Source of the DNA: Deltaproteobacteria bacterium
GTDB taxonomy: Bacteria > Desulfobacterota > DSM-4660 > Desulfatiglandales > HGW-15
DNA: 31,355 bases
Direction of reading: 5' to 3'
Assembly: GCA_020342025.1 (NCBI GenBank)
Contig: CP070840.1
Location: 1,162,592-1,193,946 of the forward strand
Shown here: positions 21,153 to 28,545 of the stretch, in pieces
Layout: every line of letters starts with the position of its first letter
Numbering within the stretch: the first letter of the stretch is position 1
Notes under the pieces: generated by a model
Told to the model about the DNA's origin: nothing
Databases searched by the model: none
Seen by the model: the letters and a program-made list of their open reading frames with translations, nothing else
Position numbers and translations under genes: made by a program

Positions 21153-22265
21153 TCACGACAACAACGCCTCGAAAGCCAAGGGATTGTTCTTGTACATTTC
21201 GACGGCCTCTTGATGGCCCATTCTCTCTATGATCTCCATGCCCTTTTCTAAGTGTCGATATTTCTCCAGGGCACTTTTTAATTCCTTGTCTTGTTCGATC
21301 AAAGCCTCTGATAGGTTATTCAGGTGTTTCCCCAAGAATTCTGGCAATAAGGCGGACACCAGGCCCCCTACAATGGCCTCCTCTATGGCCATCCAGTCCT
21401 GGGCGATTCTTTCCACCTCTTCAAGGCTTTGCACAGAATCTCGCACTACCTCCTCCTTAATGGCCCTCTCCGTATACGCTCTCAGGGCGATGTGCAGGGT
21501 CTCTTCCACTGGGGTCATGAGGGCTGTGTATGAGTTCTTTGCGCTGTTTTGCCAAATGGTATAGTTGTCTCTCACAAATTCGAACTTACCATCTCCACGC
21601 AAATATATATTGGTTCCATAAGAGCCCACCTCCCCTGAGAAAACCGTGCCATTCAATCGAATCTTTACTTTCTTCCGTTTTTCATTGCTAAAGACGTATG
21701 TGGCCATATATTCGTGGGCCAGATTGTGAACCACAAAAGCCGTGACTTTCCCATTCTGATCGGGGATCTGGGGCCTTTCCCACATCAAGGTTTGAATGTC
21801 TCTATAGGGATCATCAAGGTTCGTCTTCTCCAAGACGTAATCTATGACGTCGTAACAGTAACTCTCAAATAAGGCCGCATATTCTTCCCTTTTTTCGGGC
21901 ACAAATAACAACCGACGGGTAAGGTGATCCAGTCTCCATCGAATCTTACCTCCATCCAGATCGGCCTTAATTCTCCGTATTAGCCCGGGATGATCGTTGA
22001 GATATTCAACATTTGCCCAGTGGGAATTCTCATCAAATTCGTCTTCAAAATCATCAAAAGCGTAAAGGGGGGCCTCTTTGTCCTCCAGTTCAATGAATTC
22101 AATGAGGCGGGAATAGTCCTTGCCGGACTCACTGGACCAATGGTTACCCAAGAGACCCGCTGACAAAAATAGCGAGAGGAGGACGGCAAATTTGAGGGAG
22201 AAAACGGTATGCCTGACGCCCTTTTTTATCCTTTTCATTAGACCTATTTGATCTCCTTGATTCAT
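21153..22265 (-). CDS. Unrecognised membrane-anchored protein
   Basis: 370 residues from the ATG at 22265; an ATG nine codons in (22238) is an alternative. A basic start and one hydrophobic segment (FSLKFAVLLSLFLSAGLLG, about residues 22-42) make it a signal-anchored protein facing the periplasm. I do not recognise the family. The middle contains HNLAHEYMATYVF and, about 75 residues on, TPVEETLHIALRAY; HE and EETLH could be metal ligands of a peptidase-like or di-metal site, which is speculative. The C-terminal 120 residues are helical and charged, probably coiled coil. It is divergent from the third OB-fold gene and shares its long intergenic region. Confidence 0.8.
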   Translation of the reverse strand: MNQGDQIGLMKRIKKGVRHTVFSLKFAVLLSLFLSAGLLGNHWSSESGKDYSRLIEFIELEDKEAPLYAFDDFEDEFDENSHWANVEYLNDHPGLIRRIKADLDGGKIRWRLDHLTRRLLFVPEKREEYAALFESYCYDVIDYVLEKTNLDDPYRDIQTLMWERPQIPDQNGKVTAFVVHNLAHEYMATYVFSNEKRKKVKIRLNGTVFSGEVGSYGTNIYLRGDGKFEFVRDNYTIWQNSAKNSYTALMTPVEETLHIALRAYTERAIKEEVVRDSVQSLEEVERIAQDWMAIEEAIVGGLVSALLPEFLGKHLNNLSEALIEQDKELKSALEKYRHLEKGMEIIERMGHQEAVEMYKNNPLAFEALLS

Positions 22266-22431
22266 CCAGGCCTAAACATACCATGAATTCTCTGTTCTCA
22301 GCAATGAAAGGAATCGAACCAAGTGGACCTCCCCGGGGCAAGCCGCTGGGCATCGGCGCGAAGGCGAGTGATAGACAAAGGTCCCTGGCCTGAGAAAATT
22401 TTCCACTGGATGCTTTCCAAGAGGGCATTTC
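22266..22431. other. Spacer between the divergent genes, left part
   Basis: No gene. It includes a GC-rich stretch (about 22326-22365) resembling short repetitive spacer sequence. A tRNA-like GGTTCGATTCC on the minus strand does not fold into a T-arm. Confidence 0.4.
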
Positions 22432-22446
22432 GGAATTCTGAGTTCC
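22432..22446. promoter_or_regulatory. Candidate activator site B1 (GGAA-N7-TTCC)
   Basis: Exact dyad GGAATTCTGAGTTCC, centred 196 bases before the GG of the sigma-54 promoter at 22634, as A1 is for promoter A. Confidence 0.7.
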
Positions 22447-22462
22447 AAAGCGTCTAAAAACC

Positions 22463-22477
22463 GGAACCCGAAGTTCC
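22463..22477. promoter_or_regulatory. Candidate activator site B2 (GGAA-N7-TTCC)
   Basis: Exact dyad GGAACCCGAAGTTCC, 31 bases after B1 and 165 bases before the promoter GG. Confidence 0.7.
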
Positions 22478-22563
22478 TTCTTTTATTTGTTGTATTATTT
22501 CAACCCCTTAGATCCCTTCACACTTGGGGCAGGGAGGAATTAAACGCTGTGCCCTTACACATG

Positions 22564-22578
22564 AGAACTGTGGGTTCC
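22564..22578. promoter_or_regulatory. Candidate activator site B3 (AGAA-N7-TTCC)
   Basis: AGAACTGTGGGTTCC, one mismatch to the dyad, centred 64 bases before the promoter GG (A3 is at 65). Confidence 0.65.
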
Positions 22579-22633
22579 AGATGAGCACCTTACCCCGGGA
22601 AATAATCCATTAGAAATCAATAAATTATAGATA

Positions 22634-22649
22634 TGGCATACAGTTTGCT
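22634..22649 (+). promoter_or_regulatory. Sigma-54 promoter B (TGGCA-N6-TTGCT)
   Basis: TGGCATACAGTTTGCT with GG at 22635-22636 and GC at 22647-22648, ten bases apart. Transcription would start near 22660, upstream of the OB-fold gene whose likely ATG is 22714. Confidence 0.85.
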
Positions 22650-22713
22650 TCGTTAAAACCGGGAAAATATTATGCTTCATCCTGTGGCAGTGTTCATGGG
22701 GGGAAAGGTAGAG

Positions 22714-22980
22714 ATGAAAAAAGCAGAGACGAGAGAACTTACTATTCGCGGTATAATACTTCCTACAGAATGGGACAGGCATGGTCATGTCACGAGCATC
22801 GGGATAGGAACGGAAGATGACAAGGACTATATTATCTTTCTCGACAAGATAGGAGAGAAATTATTCAAACTGGTGGATCGAAAGGTGGAAGTTACAGGCA
22901 CTGTGAAGAACGTCTACGGTGACCTTGTATTGACTGTTCGCAATTACGCCTTATTAGGGGACGATGTTACCGAACATTAA
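22714..22980 (+). CDS. Small cytoplasmic OB-fold-like protein (paralogue of the 13982-14266 product)
   Basis: 88 residues from the ATG at 22714, which has AAAGG five bases upstream; in-frame ATGs at 22672 and 22696 would add a short hydrophobic stretch not shared with the paralogue. The domain LTIRGIILPTEWDRHGHVTSIGIGTEDDKDYIIFLDKIGEKLFKLVDRKVEVTGTV...LTVRNYALLGDD aligns over its length with the 13982-14266 protein, about one third identical, with TIRG, the W-D, the G-E-x-L, the V-T-G and the N-Y-x-L kept. It stands alone under its own sigma-54 promoter with three activator sites. Cytoplasmic, no cysteines. Function unknown. Confidence 0.82.
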   Translation: MKKAETRELTIRGIILPTEWDRHGHVTSIGIGTEDDKDYIIFLDKIGEKLFKLVDRKVEVTGTVKNVYGDLVLTVRNYALLGDDVTEH

Positions 22981-23033
22981 GCCTAAGCAAGAATACTGTG
23001 GCTTATTGGACAACGGTTCTTGCACCCCGACCG

Positions 23034-25391
23034 TCACTTCAGGGGCCATAAATAGGGTAAGACCAGCATAATAAGAGCGAAGACAACCAAAGTGAGGGGT
23101 ACACCTACTTTCAGGTAATCAACAAAGCGGTATCCGCCCGGCCCCATAACCAGAATGTTGGCGGGATGGGATATGGGGGTCATAAAGCTGGCCGAGGCGG
23201 CCATGGCGATCCCCATCATCAAGGCATGGGGCGAAATTCCCATATTCGTTGAAGTGCTGAGCACGATCGGCGCCATGAGCACAACAAGGGCTGCCGTCGG
23301 GATAAAACAGGTGGCAAGGAAGGTAAGTCCCACTACCCCTCCCATGACTGCAACCGGTCCAAATGGCCCAACCATTGAAACAACCCCTTCGGCGAGAAGC
23401 TTTGCTGCTCCCGTCTTATGCAGTGCCGTGCCCAGCGGCAACATACCCGCAATCAGAAAAACAGCCTTCCATTCAATGAACCGGTAGGCCTCTTCCATGT
23501 TGAGGCACCGAGTAAGCACCATCAAAGCGGCCCCCACAACGGTGGCAATGTAGATGGGTACCCACCCCAGAACGACTGGCAAGAGCACGCATCCCATGAT
23601 TGCTGATGCCAATTTCGCTCTCTCAAGGCGCGGGGCTTCCTGGGCCTCCTGGGTCAGCACAAGAAAATCGGGCTCCCGTCCCAGCATGCGCAACCTGTCC
23701 CGAGGCCCGTATAGCAGCAAGGCATCCCCAAAACGCAGGGCCATATCCCGCAGGTCAGATCGATAGGCTCGCCCCTCCCGCCAGATGGCGAGCACATTCA
23801 GTCCATATTTTTCCCTGAAGTGAAGCTGCCGCAAAGTCTTGCCCGCCAAGGTGGTGCGCGGTGAAAGGACAGCCTCCACAAGACCGATTCGCGCCGACTC
23901 CAGCAGGCTCATATCCGGCAAGGCTTCTTGTTCGATCTCCAGACCCTCAAGCCCTCTCAAGATGGATAGATCTTCCCGTTTGCCAAGCATGATGAGGCGG
24001 TCTCCCCCCTTCAGACGTTCCCCTGGTTCTGGCACGGGGAGGGTCATGTCATCCCTGATAATACAAAGCACTCGCATGCCCAGGGCATCACCGAGGCGGC
24101 TTTCCTTCAGTGTTTTGTCTGTCAGTGTGGATAATTCGGGCACCCTCATCATCAGAAGCCGTTCCTGCAGCCTGTACTCCTGGACAAGCTGGGAAATGGA
24201 CACTGAACCCAAATCTTGGAAGTCCGAGATCTTTTTCAAAGCATCAAGCTTTTCGGCAGGACCTTGAACCAGCAATCTATCACCCGCCTGAAGCGCTATA
24301 TCCTGGAGGTTGGTTCGTCTAGGTTTGCCTTGGCGAAGGATAGTGAGTACGTTCAGGCCAAAACGATTACGAAAGCCGATTTCATTTAATGTCTTGCCTA
24401 AGAAAGACGAATTAGCCGCCAGGGCCATTTCTCCCATATGGATATCGCTAGACATGAGGGCTTCAATATCGACAGAGTCCCCTTCCGCGTGGAGTTGTCT
24501 CCAGCTGTTTACCTCGCTCATTCGTTCCACCTTGCCCTCCACTAACAAGCGGTCTCCTGCCTGAATCACGGCAGAGGGGTCTGGTGCCAGTTCTGTTCGA
24601 CCATCCCGGATAATGCCCAAAACATGCAAGCCGAGGACTGAACCCAATCTGCTCTCCACCAGGGTCTTGTTTGCCAGCACCGAGTCCGATGGAACGCGCA
24701 GAAGGAACATTCTTTCCTGCAGCTCATACTGGTCCCTCAGGTCTTGATGGCCAGCCGTGGAGGATTCTCTTGCCACATCTCGCGCGGGCAATAAACGCCG
24801 ACCGATCAAGGCGACGAAAGCCGTCCCCGCCACCATAATGGTCACCCCTATTGGGGTGTAATCGAAAAGTCTGAAAGGAGCCAGCCCACTGTCGCGCAGC
24901 GCATTGCTCACTAAGATGTTGGGAGGTGTCCCGATTAGGGTTGTGAGCCCACCCAGCAAAGAGCCATAGGCCAGGGGCATCAGTAACCTGGAGGGGGGGA
25001 GGCCCGTTTGGCGCGAGATGTCCATGACCACGGGCAACATGAGTGCAGCCACAGCCACATTGTTCATAAGGGCGGACATGACACCAGCGCTCAACATGAT
25101 GACAGATACGATCAGCATCTCGCGACGACCTGCCATCCGCAGGACATAGCGACCAATGATATTTCCCACCCCGGTTCTGGTAAGGCCTCCACTCAGGATG
25201 AAGACCGCCCATACGGTTACCACCGCCGGGTTGCTAAAACCTGACAGGGCCTCATTTGAACTGACCAATCCTGTGAGTGCAAGACATCCCAACACCAGCA
25301 GCGCCACCACCTCCATGGATATCCACTCGGTCACCAGGAAGACGATGGCCGCTCCCAAAATAAACAGCACAAGGGCAATTTGAATTGTCAT
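23034..25391 (-). CDS. SLC13/DASS-type anion permease with four tandem RCK_C (TrkA_C) domains
   Basis: 785 residues. The N-terminal membrane half (1-205) has the divalent-anion/arsenite-permease hallmarks NNVAVAALMLP at 110-120 and LIGTPPNILVSNAL at 152-165. The C-terminal membrane half (about 605-785) has the matching TCFIPTAALVVLMAP. Between them lie four cytosolic RCK_C domains at about 224-290, 318-388, 408-478 and 502-570. They alternate in type: 1 resembles 3 (LQERxxxxRVP...KTLxESRLG) and 2 resembles 4 (LAGKTL...F..K/RFGLNVL), so a pair was duplicated; two domains are the common number. Likely substrates are sulfate, dicarboxylate or other anions. The gene stands alone on its strand. 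Confidence 0.9.
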   Translation of the reverse strand: MTIQIALVLFILGAAIVFLVTEWISMEVVALLVLGCLALTGLVSSNEALSGFSNPAVVTVWAVFILSGGLTRTGVGNIIGRYVLRMAGRREMLIVSVIMLSAGVMSALMNNVAVAALMLPVVMDISRQTGLPPSRLLMPLAYGSLLGGLTTLIGTPPNILVSNALRDSGLAPFRLFDYTPIGVTIMVAGTAFVALIGRRLLPARDVARESSTAGHQDLRDQYELQERMFLLRVPSDSVLANKTLVESRLGSVLGLHVLGIIRDGRTELAPDPSAVIQAGDRLLVEGKVERMSEVNSWRQLHAEGDSVDIEALMSSDIHMGEMALAANSSFLGKTLNEIGFRNRFGLNVLTILRQGKPRRTNLQDIALQAGDRLLVQGPAEKLDALKKISDFQDLGSVSISQLVQEYRLQERLLMMRVPELSTLTDKTLKESRLGDALGMRVLCIIRDDMTLPVPEPGERLKGGDRLIMLGKREDLSILRGLEGLEIEQEALPDMSLLESARIGLVEAVLSPRTTLAGKTLRQLHFREKYGLNVLAIWREGRAYRSDLRDMALRFGDALLLYGPRDRLRMLGREPDFLVLTQEAQEAPRLERAKLASAIMGCVLLPVVLGWVPIYIATVVGAALMVLTRCLNMEEAYRFIEWKAVFLIAGMLPLGTALHKTGAAKLLAEGVVSMVGPFGPVAVMGGVVGLTFLATCFIPTAALVVLMAPIVLSTSTNMGISPHALMMGIAMAASASFMTPISHPANILVMGPGGYRFVDYLKVGVPLTLVVFALIMLVLPYLWPLK

Positions 25392-25733
25392 AAAATAGTG
25401 GGGTTCCTTAGCAAGTGGCCAGGGGCCAGTGATTTTTCACACTGGAATAAAATCCATTTATGAATGTTTGTCAAGGGGGTTCATGCCTGGGGACGGGCCA
25501 GGCATTAAGCTATGGATATTAAATGCGTTTTTGAATTCTGCCATACCCATTGCGGAACCATAAATTCCCATTGTCTTACTAAACACTTCGGAGAAACCGC
25601 CGCCTGGCAGGAGCATATCTGCCTGGGCTTCGATCCCCTTCAGTAATCTTGACAAATACCAAATTTTCTTTTAAGAGTCTGAGGGTTAGTACCAATTCCC
25701 CTTCAACTGAACGCTTTCCAATGCAGCAGCACA
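25392..25733. other. Spacer between divergent permease and pgsB genes
   Basis: No gene is convincing. A 65-codon minus-strand frame (25458-25655) starts with TTG and lacks a ribosome-binding site. Two short stems (25416-25428 and 25426-25445) lie just upstream of the permease start. No sigma-54 GG-N10-GC element was seen. Confidence 0.4.
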
Positions 25734-26915
25734 ATGTTTGAAACCATTATTATACTCCTGGGGCTAGTCGTCATATTCCTGTTCATTGAATGCCGCGTTC
25801 ATCTCCGAAATCTCAATTCCATTCCTATTCGAATCCATGTAAACGGAACGCGTGGAAAATCCTCTGTGACACGACTTATTGCAGGTGCCTTGCGAGAGCA
25901 CGGCCTGAAAACCTTTGCCAAAACCACAGGCACTCTACCGCGGATGATCATGGACGACGGCCGGGAGTACCCCATTTACCGTCCTGCCGGGGCAAACATC
26001 ATAGAGCAGTTGCGTATTCTCTCCCTTGCAGCCCACAATGAGGCAGAGGCGCTCGTCATCGAGTGCATGGCCGTTCAGCCACGTCTCCAGTCTCTTACCG
26101 AGCTGAAGTTTATCCGAGCGACCCATGGGGTGATAACAAATGCGCGTGCGGACCACCTGGATATTATGGGTCCCACGGAGAGGGATGTAACGCTCGCCTT
26201 GTTGGGAACCGTACCCTGTGACGGAAAGTTATTTACAGCTGAGCTCGATTATCTGAAAGATTTTCAGGAGGTCTGCAAAGATAGAAAAACCGAGCTCCAT
26301 ATCGTGGAAGAGGGGAATATCTCTGAGATAAGTGACCAAGACATGGCGGGATTTTCTTACGTGGAGCATAAAGAGAATGTGGCGTTAGTGCTCAAAGTCT
26401 GTGCATCTCTGGGGATCCCTCGTGATGCCGCACTGCGCGGCATGTGGAAGACCCAGCGTGACCCAGGGGCAATGAGCGAACATGAAATTGATTTTTTCGG
26501 ACGAAGGATTCTGTTCGTAAATGGGTTTGCAGCCAATGATCCGGAATCATCGGAACGGATCTGGAGAATGGCCCTTGAAGCCCATCAGGATTTTGATAGG
26601 CAGATCATGGTGCTCAGTGCACGGGCAGACCGCCCCGACCGGTCAAAACAATTGGGCGAGGCGATCGTGCATTGGCCTCAGGCGGACCGGTATGTCCTGA
26701 TGGGAAGTGGTGTGTACGTGCTCTTCCGCACGGCCGTTGCAAGCGGTGTAGATTCTTCCAAGTTCGTATATGCAGAGGGCTTGGCGACCAGTCAGATTTT
26801 CGAAGAAATTGTAGGTATTTCAGGGGAGTCAGCCATGGTCATGGGGATTGGCAACATTGTGGGGCCTGGCCTTGACCTTGTTAACTATTTCCGGAACCGG
26901 ACAATACTTCAATAG
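25734..26915 (+). CDS. pgsB: Poly-gamma-glutamate synthase PgsB/CapB
   Basis: 393 residues. One N-terminal membrane segment (about 4-20) anchors a Mur-ligase-type domain with P-loop HVNGTRGKSSVTRL (N37 to S44), LVIECMAVQP, and VITNARADHLDIMGPT, all PgsB/CapB signatures. The enzyme polymerises glutamate through gamma-peptide bonds at the membrane together with PgsC. The start lacks a clear ribosome-binding site but is fixed by the anchor. pgsC follows after 9 bases. Whether the polymer is exported, attached or released cannot be told; the usual third component PgsA/CapA is not in the window. Confidence 0.95.
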   Translation: MFETIIILLGLVVIFLFIECRVHLRNLNSIPIRIHVNGTRGKSSVTRLIAGALREHGLKTFAKTTGTLPRMIMDDGREYPIYRPAGANIIEQLRILSLAAHNEAEALVIECMAVQPRLQSLTELKFIRATHGVITNARADHLDIMGPTERDVTLALLGTVPCDGKLFTAELDYLKDFQEVCKDRKTELHIVEEGNISEISDQDMAGFSYVEHKENVALVLKVCASLGIPRDAALRGMWKTQRDPGAMSEHEIDFFGRRILFVNGFAANDPESSERIWRMALEAHQDFDRQIMVLSARADRPDRSKQLGEAIVHWPQADRYVLMGSGVYVLFRTAVASGVDSSKFVYAEGLATSQIFEEIVGISGESAMVMGIGNIVGPGLDLVNYFRNRTILQ

Positions 26916-26924
26916 GGTGATGTC

Positions 26925-27383
26925 ATGGAAGGACTTGTGAGTCTATCAATTGGGATCGGGCTTGTGATTAGTCTTACATTTTCTGAAATGTTGGGATTGA
27001 CCGCGGGAGGCATGGTCGTCCCAGGATACGTGGCCTTGTATCTCGACCGCCCCGTTGTCATCCTCATCACACTCTTGGTAAGCTACCTGACCTACTTTAT
27101 TGTTCGTTCCCTGAGTGCGGTGATGATCATCTATGGTCGGCGCAGAACGGTTTTGATGATACTTGTGGGGTTTGCTATTGGGGCTGCAGTGAGATCTTTT
27201 GGACACCTGCAACTGCCGACGACGACGATCGACTTGACGATTATCGGTTATATCATACCAGGCCTCATTGCCATCTGGATAGACAGACAGGGAGTGGTTG
27301 AGAGTTTTTCCTCTCTGATTATCGCCAGTGTGATCGTGCGCATCATCTTGATACTGATTACCGGGGGAGAGATAAGAGTATGA
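26925..27383 (+). CDS. pgsC: Poly-gamma-glutamate synthesis membrane subunit PgsC/CapC
   Basis: 152 residues, almost wholly membrane-embedded with about four or five hydrophobic segments. SLSIGIGLVISLTFSEMLGLTAGGMVVPGYVALYLDRP is the conserved PgsC beginning, and GYIIPGLIAIWIDRQG the conserved later block. It works with PgsB as the membrane core of the polymerase. It overlaps the next gene by 4 bases (ATGA), so the two are translationally coupled. Confidence 0.95.
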   Translation: MEGLVSLSIGIGLVISLTFSEMLGLTAGGMVVPGYVALYLDRPVVILITLLVSYLTYFIVRSLSAVMIIYGRRRTVLMILVGFAIGAAVRSFGHLQLPTTTIDLTIIGYIIPGLIAIWIDRQGVVESFSSLIIASVIVRIILILITGGEIRV

Positions 27384-28525
27384 AAAAGATCTATTGGCGT
27401 CCCAGCAAGGTTCCCCGTTTGGTGCTTGTGGTCATTTCCATCCTCGCCATTGCAGGCATCCTCTCCATCGAGCTGTTTAAAACATACCAGAAGCAGCCCT
27501 ATTTTGAAGAAAAGATTAAGGCAGCCCTTCTCATGAAAAATGCCATGGGAGTGATCAAAGAGCATCGGATGAAGCACTTCGGCCCCATTGACACTGAACT
27601 GGATCCAGCCGGTTCCGGCCTGATCGGCCTGACCTCCTCTCCCATAACGAGCAGCGTCGGATACCTGCATGTAAAACAGACCACGGTCAATCCTAACTGG
27701 GCAGCGGTCATGGTGGATATGTTCAAAAAAGCCGGCGTAAAGGAGGGTGACATCATAGCCGTAGGCATATCCGGGTCGTTCCCCGCACTGGCCATCGCCA
27801 CGCACGCAGCCGCCGAAACGCTTAAGCTACAGGTCATCCCCATCTCGAGCGTGGCGGCCTCCAATTGGGGTTCCAACATCCCGAAACTGACCTGGCTGGA
27901 TATGGAACGAATTCTCCACAAAGAAGGAATGATTTCTCAGCGCTCCATTGGGGCCTCCCTGGGGGGTACAGGAGATCAGGCCCTAGGGATGTCTGAGCCG
28001 TCTCTCAAACTGCTTAACGCGGCCATAACCCGAAACAAGGTCCGGTTCATTGAGGTCAAAAGCATGGAAGAGAGTATTAATGCGAGAATGGCTCTTTATA
28101 AAGAGTTTTCAGAAGGGAAACGCATTGCCACCTATGTGAATGTGGGAGGTGGAACCGTCTCGGTGGGTACCGTTGTGGGTAAAAGGCTTTACCAGCCAGG
28201 GCTGAATCGGAAGCCTCCTCCTGCGGCCCTGAGTGTTGACAGTGTGATGACGAGGTTCGCTCGAGAGGGTGTCCCCCTGATACATATGGTTTACATCGAT
28301 AAGATCGCAGAGAAATACGACATGCCAAAAAGCCCCACCTCTATGCCCTATGTTGGAGAAGGCTCAATATTTGGCAAGTTGAAATACAACCTTTTTCTTG
28401 CGGTAGGCAATCTGGTCATCCTGTTGCTTGTCTTGTATGCTTTTCTGAAATTGGACATAGGCTACCGCATCTTCGGTTCCTCGCGTATGACCCAACCCCC
28501 CAAACATCCCGAACCCATGGTGTAG
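27380..28525 (+). CDS. pgsW: Poly-gamma-glutamate system protein (PgsW type)
   Basis: 381 residues. One N-terminal membrane segment (about 14-32, LVLVVISILAIAGILSIEL) and one near the C-terminus (about 335-357) flank a soluble domain. SSPITSSVGYLHVKQTTVNPNWAAVMVDMFKKAGVKEGDIIAVGISGSFPALAIA and SIGASLGGTGDQALGMSE match my memory of the family named poly-gamma-glutamate system protein, which occurs beside pgsB-pgsC; the gene symbol is from memory. Its biochemical role is unknown; replacement of PgsA/CapA in export has been an obvious guess. Its 3' end comes within 20 bases of the convergent phosphorylase gene. Confidence 0.85.
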   Translation: MKKIYWRPSKVPRLVLVVISILAIAGILSIELFKTYQKQPYFEEKIKAALLMKNAMGVIKEHRMKHFGPIDTELDPAGSGLIGLTSSPITSSVGYLHVKQTTVNPNWAAVMVDMFKKAGVKEGDIIAVGISGSFPALAIATHAAAETLKLQVIPISSVAASNWGSNIPKLTWLDMERILHKEGMISQRSIGASLGGTGDQALGMSEPSLKLLNAAITRNKVRFIEVKSMEESINARMALYKEFSEGKRIATYVNVGGGTVSVGTVVGKRLYQPGLNRKPPPAALSVDSVMTRFAREGVPLIHMVYIDKIAEKYDMPKSPTSMPYVGEGSIFGKLKYNLFLAVGNLVILLLVLYAFLKLDIGYRIFGSSRMTQPPKHPEPMV

Positions 28526-28545
28526 GGTGGGGCCAGGCCATTCAT

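Noticed and set aside
22300..22330. tRNA-like T-arm GGTTCGATTCC on the minus strand
   Set aside because: The bases flanking the would-be loop do not pair into a 5-bp stem and no acceptor or anticodon arm is found.
25458..25655. 65-codon minus-strand frame upstream of the permease
   Set aside because: It begins with TTG, lacks a ribosome-binding site, and matches nothing I recognise.
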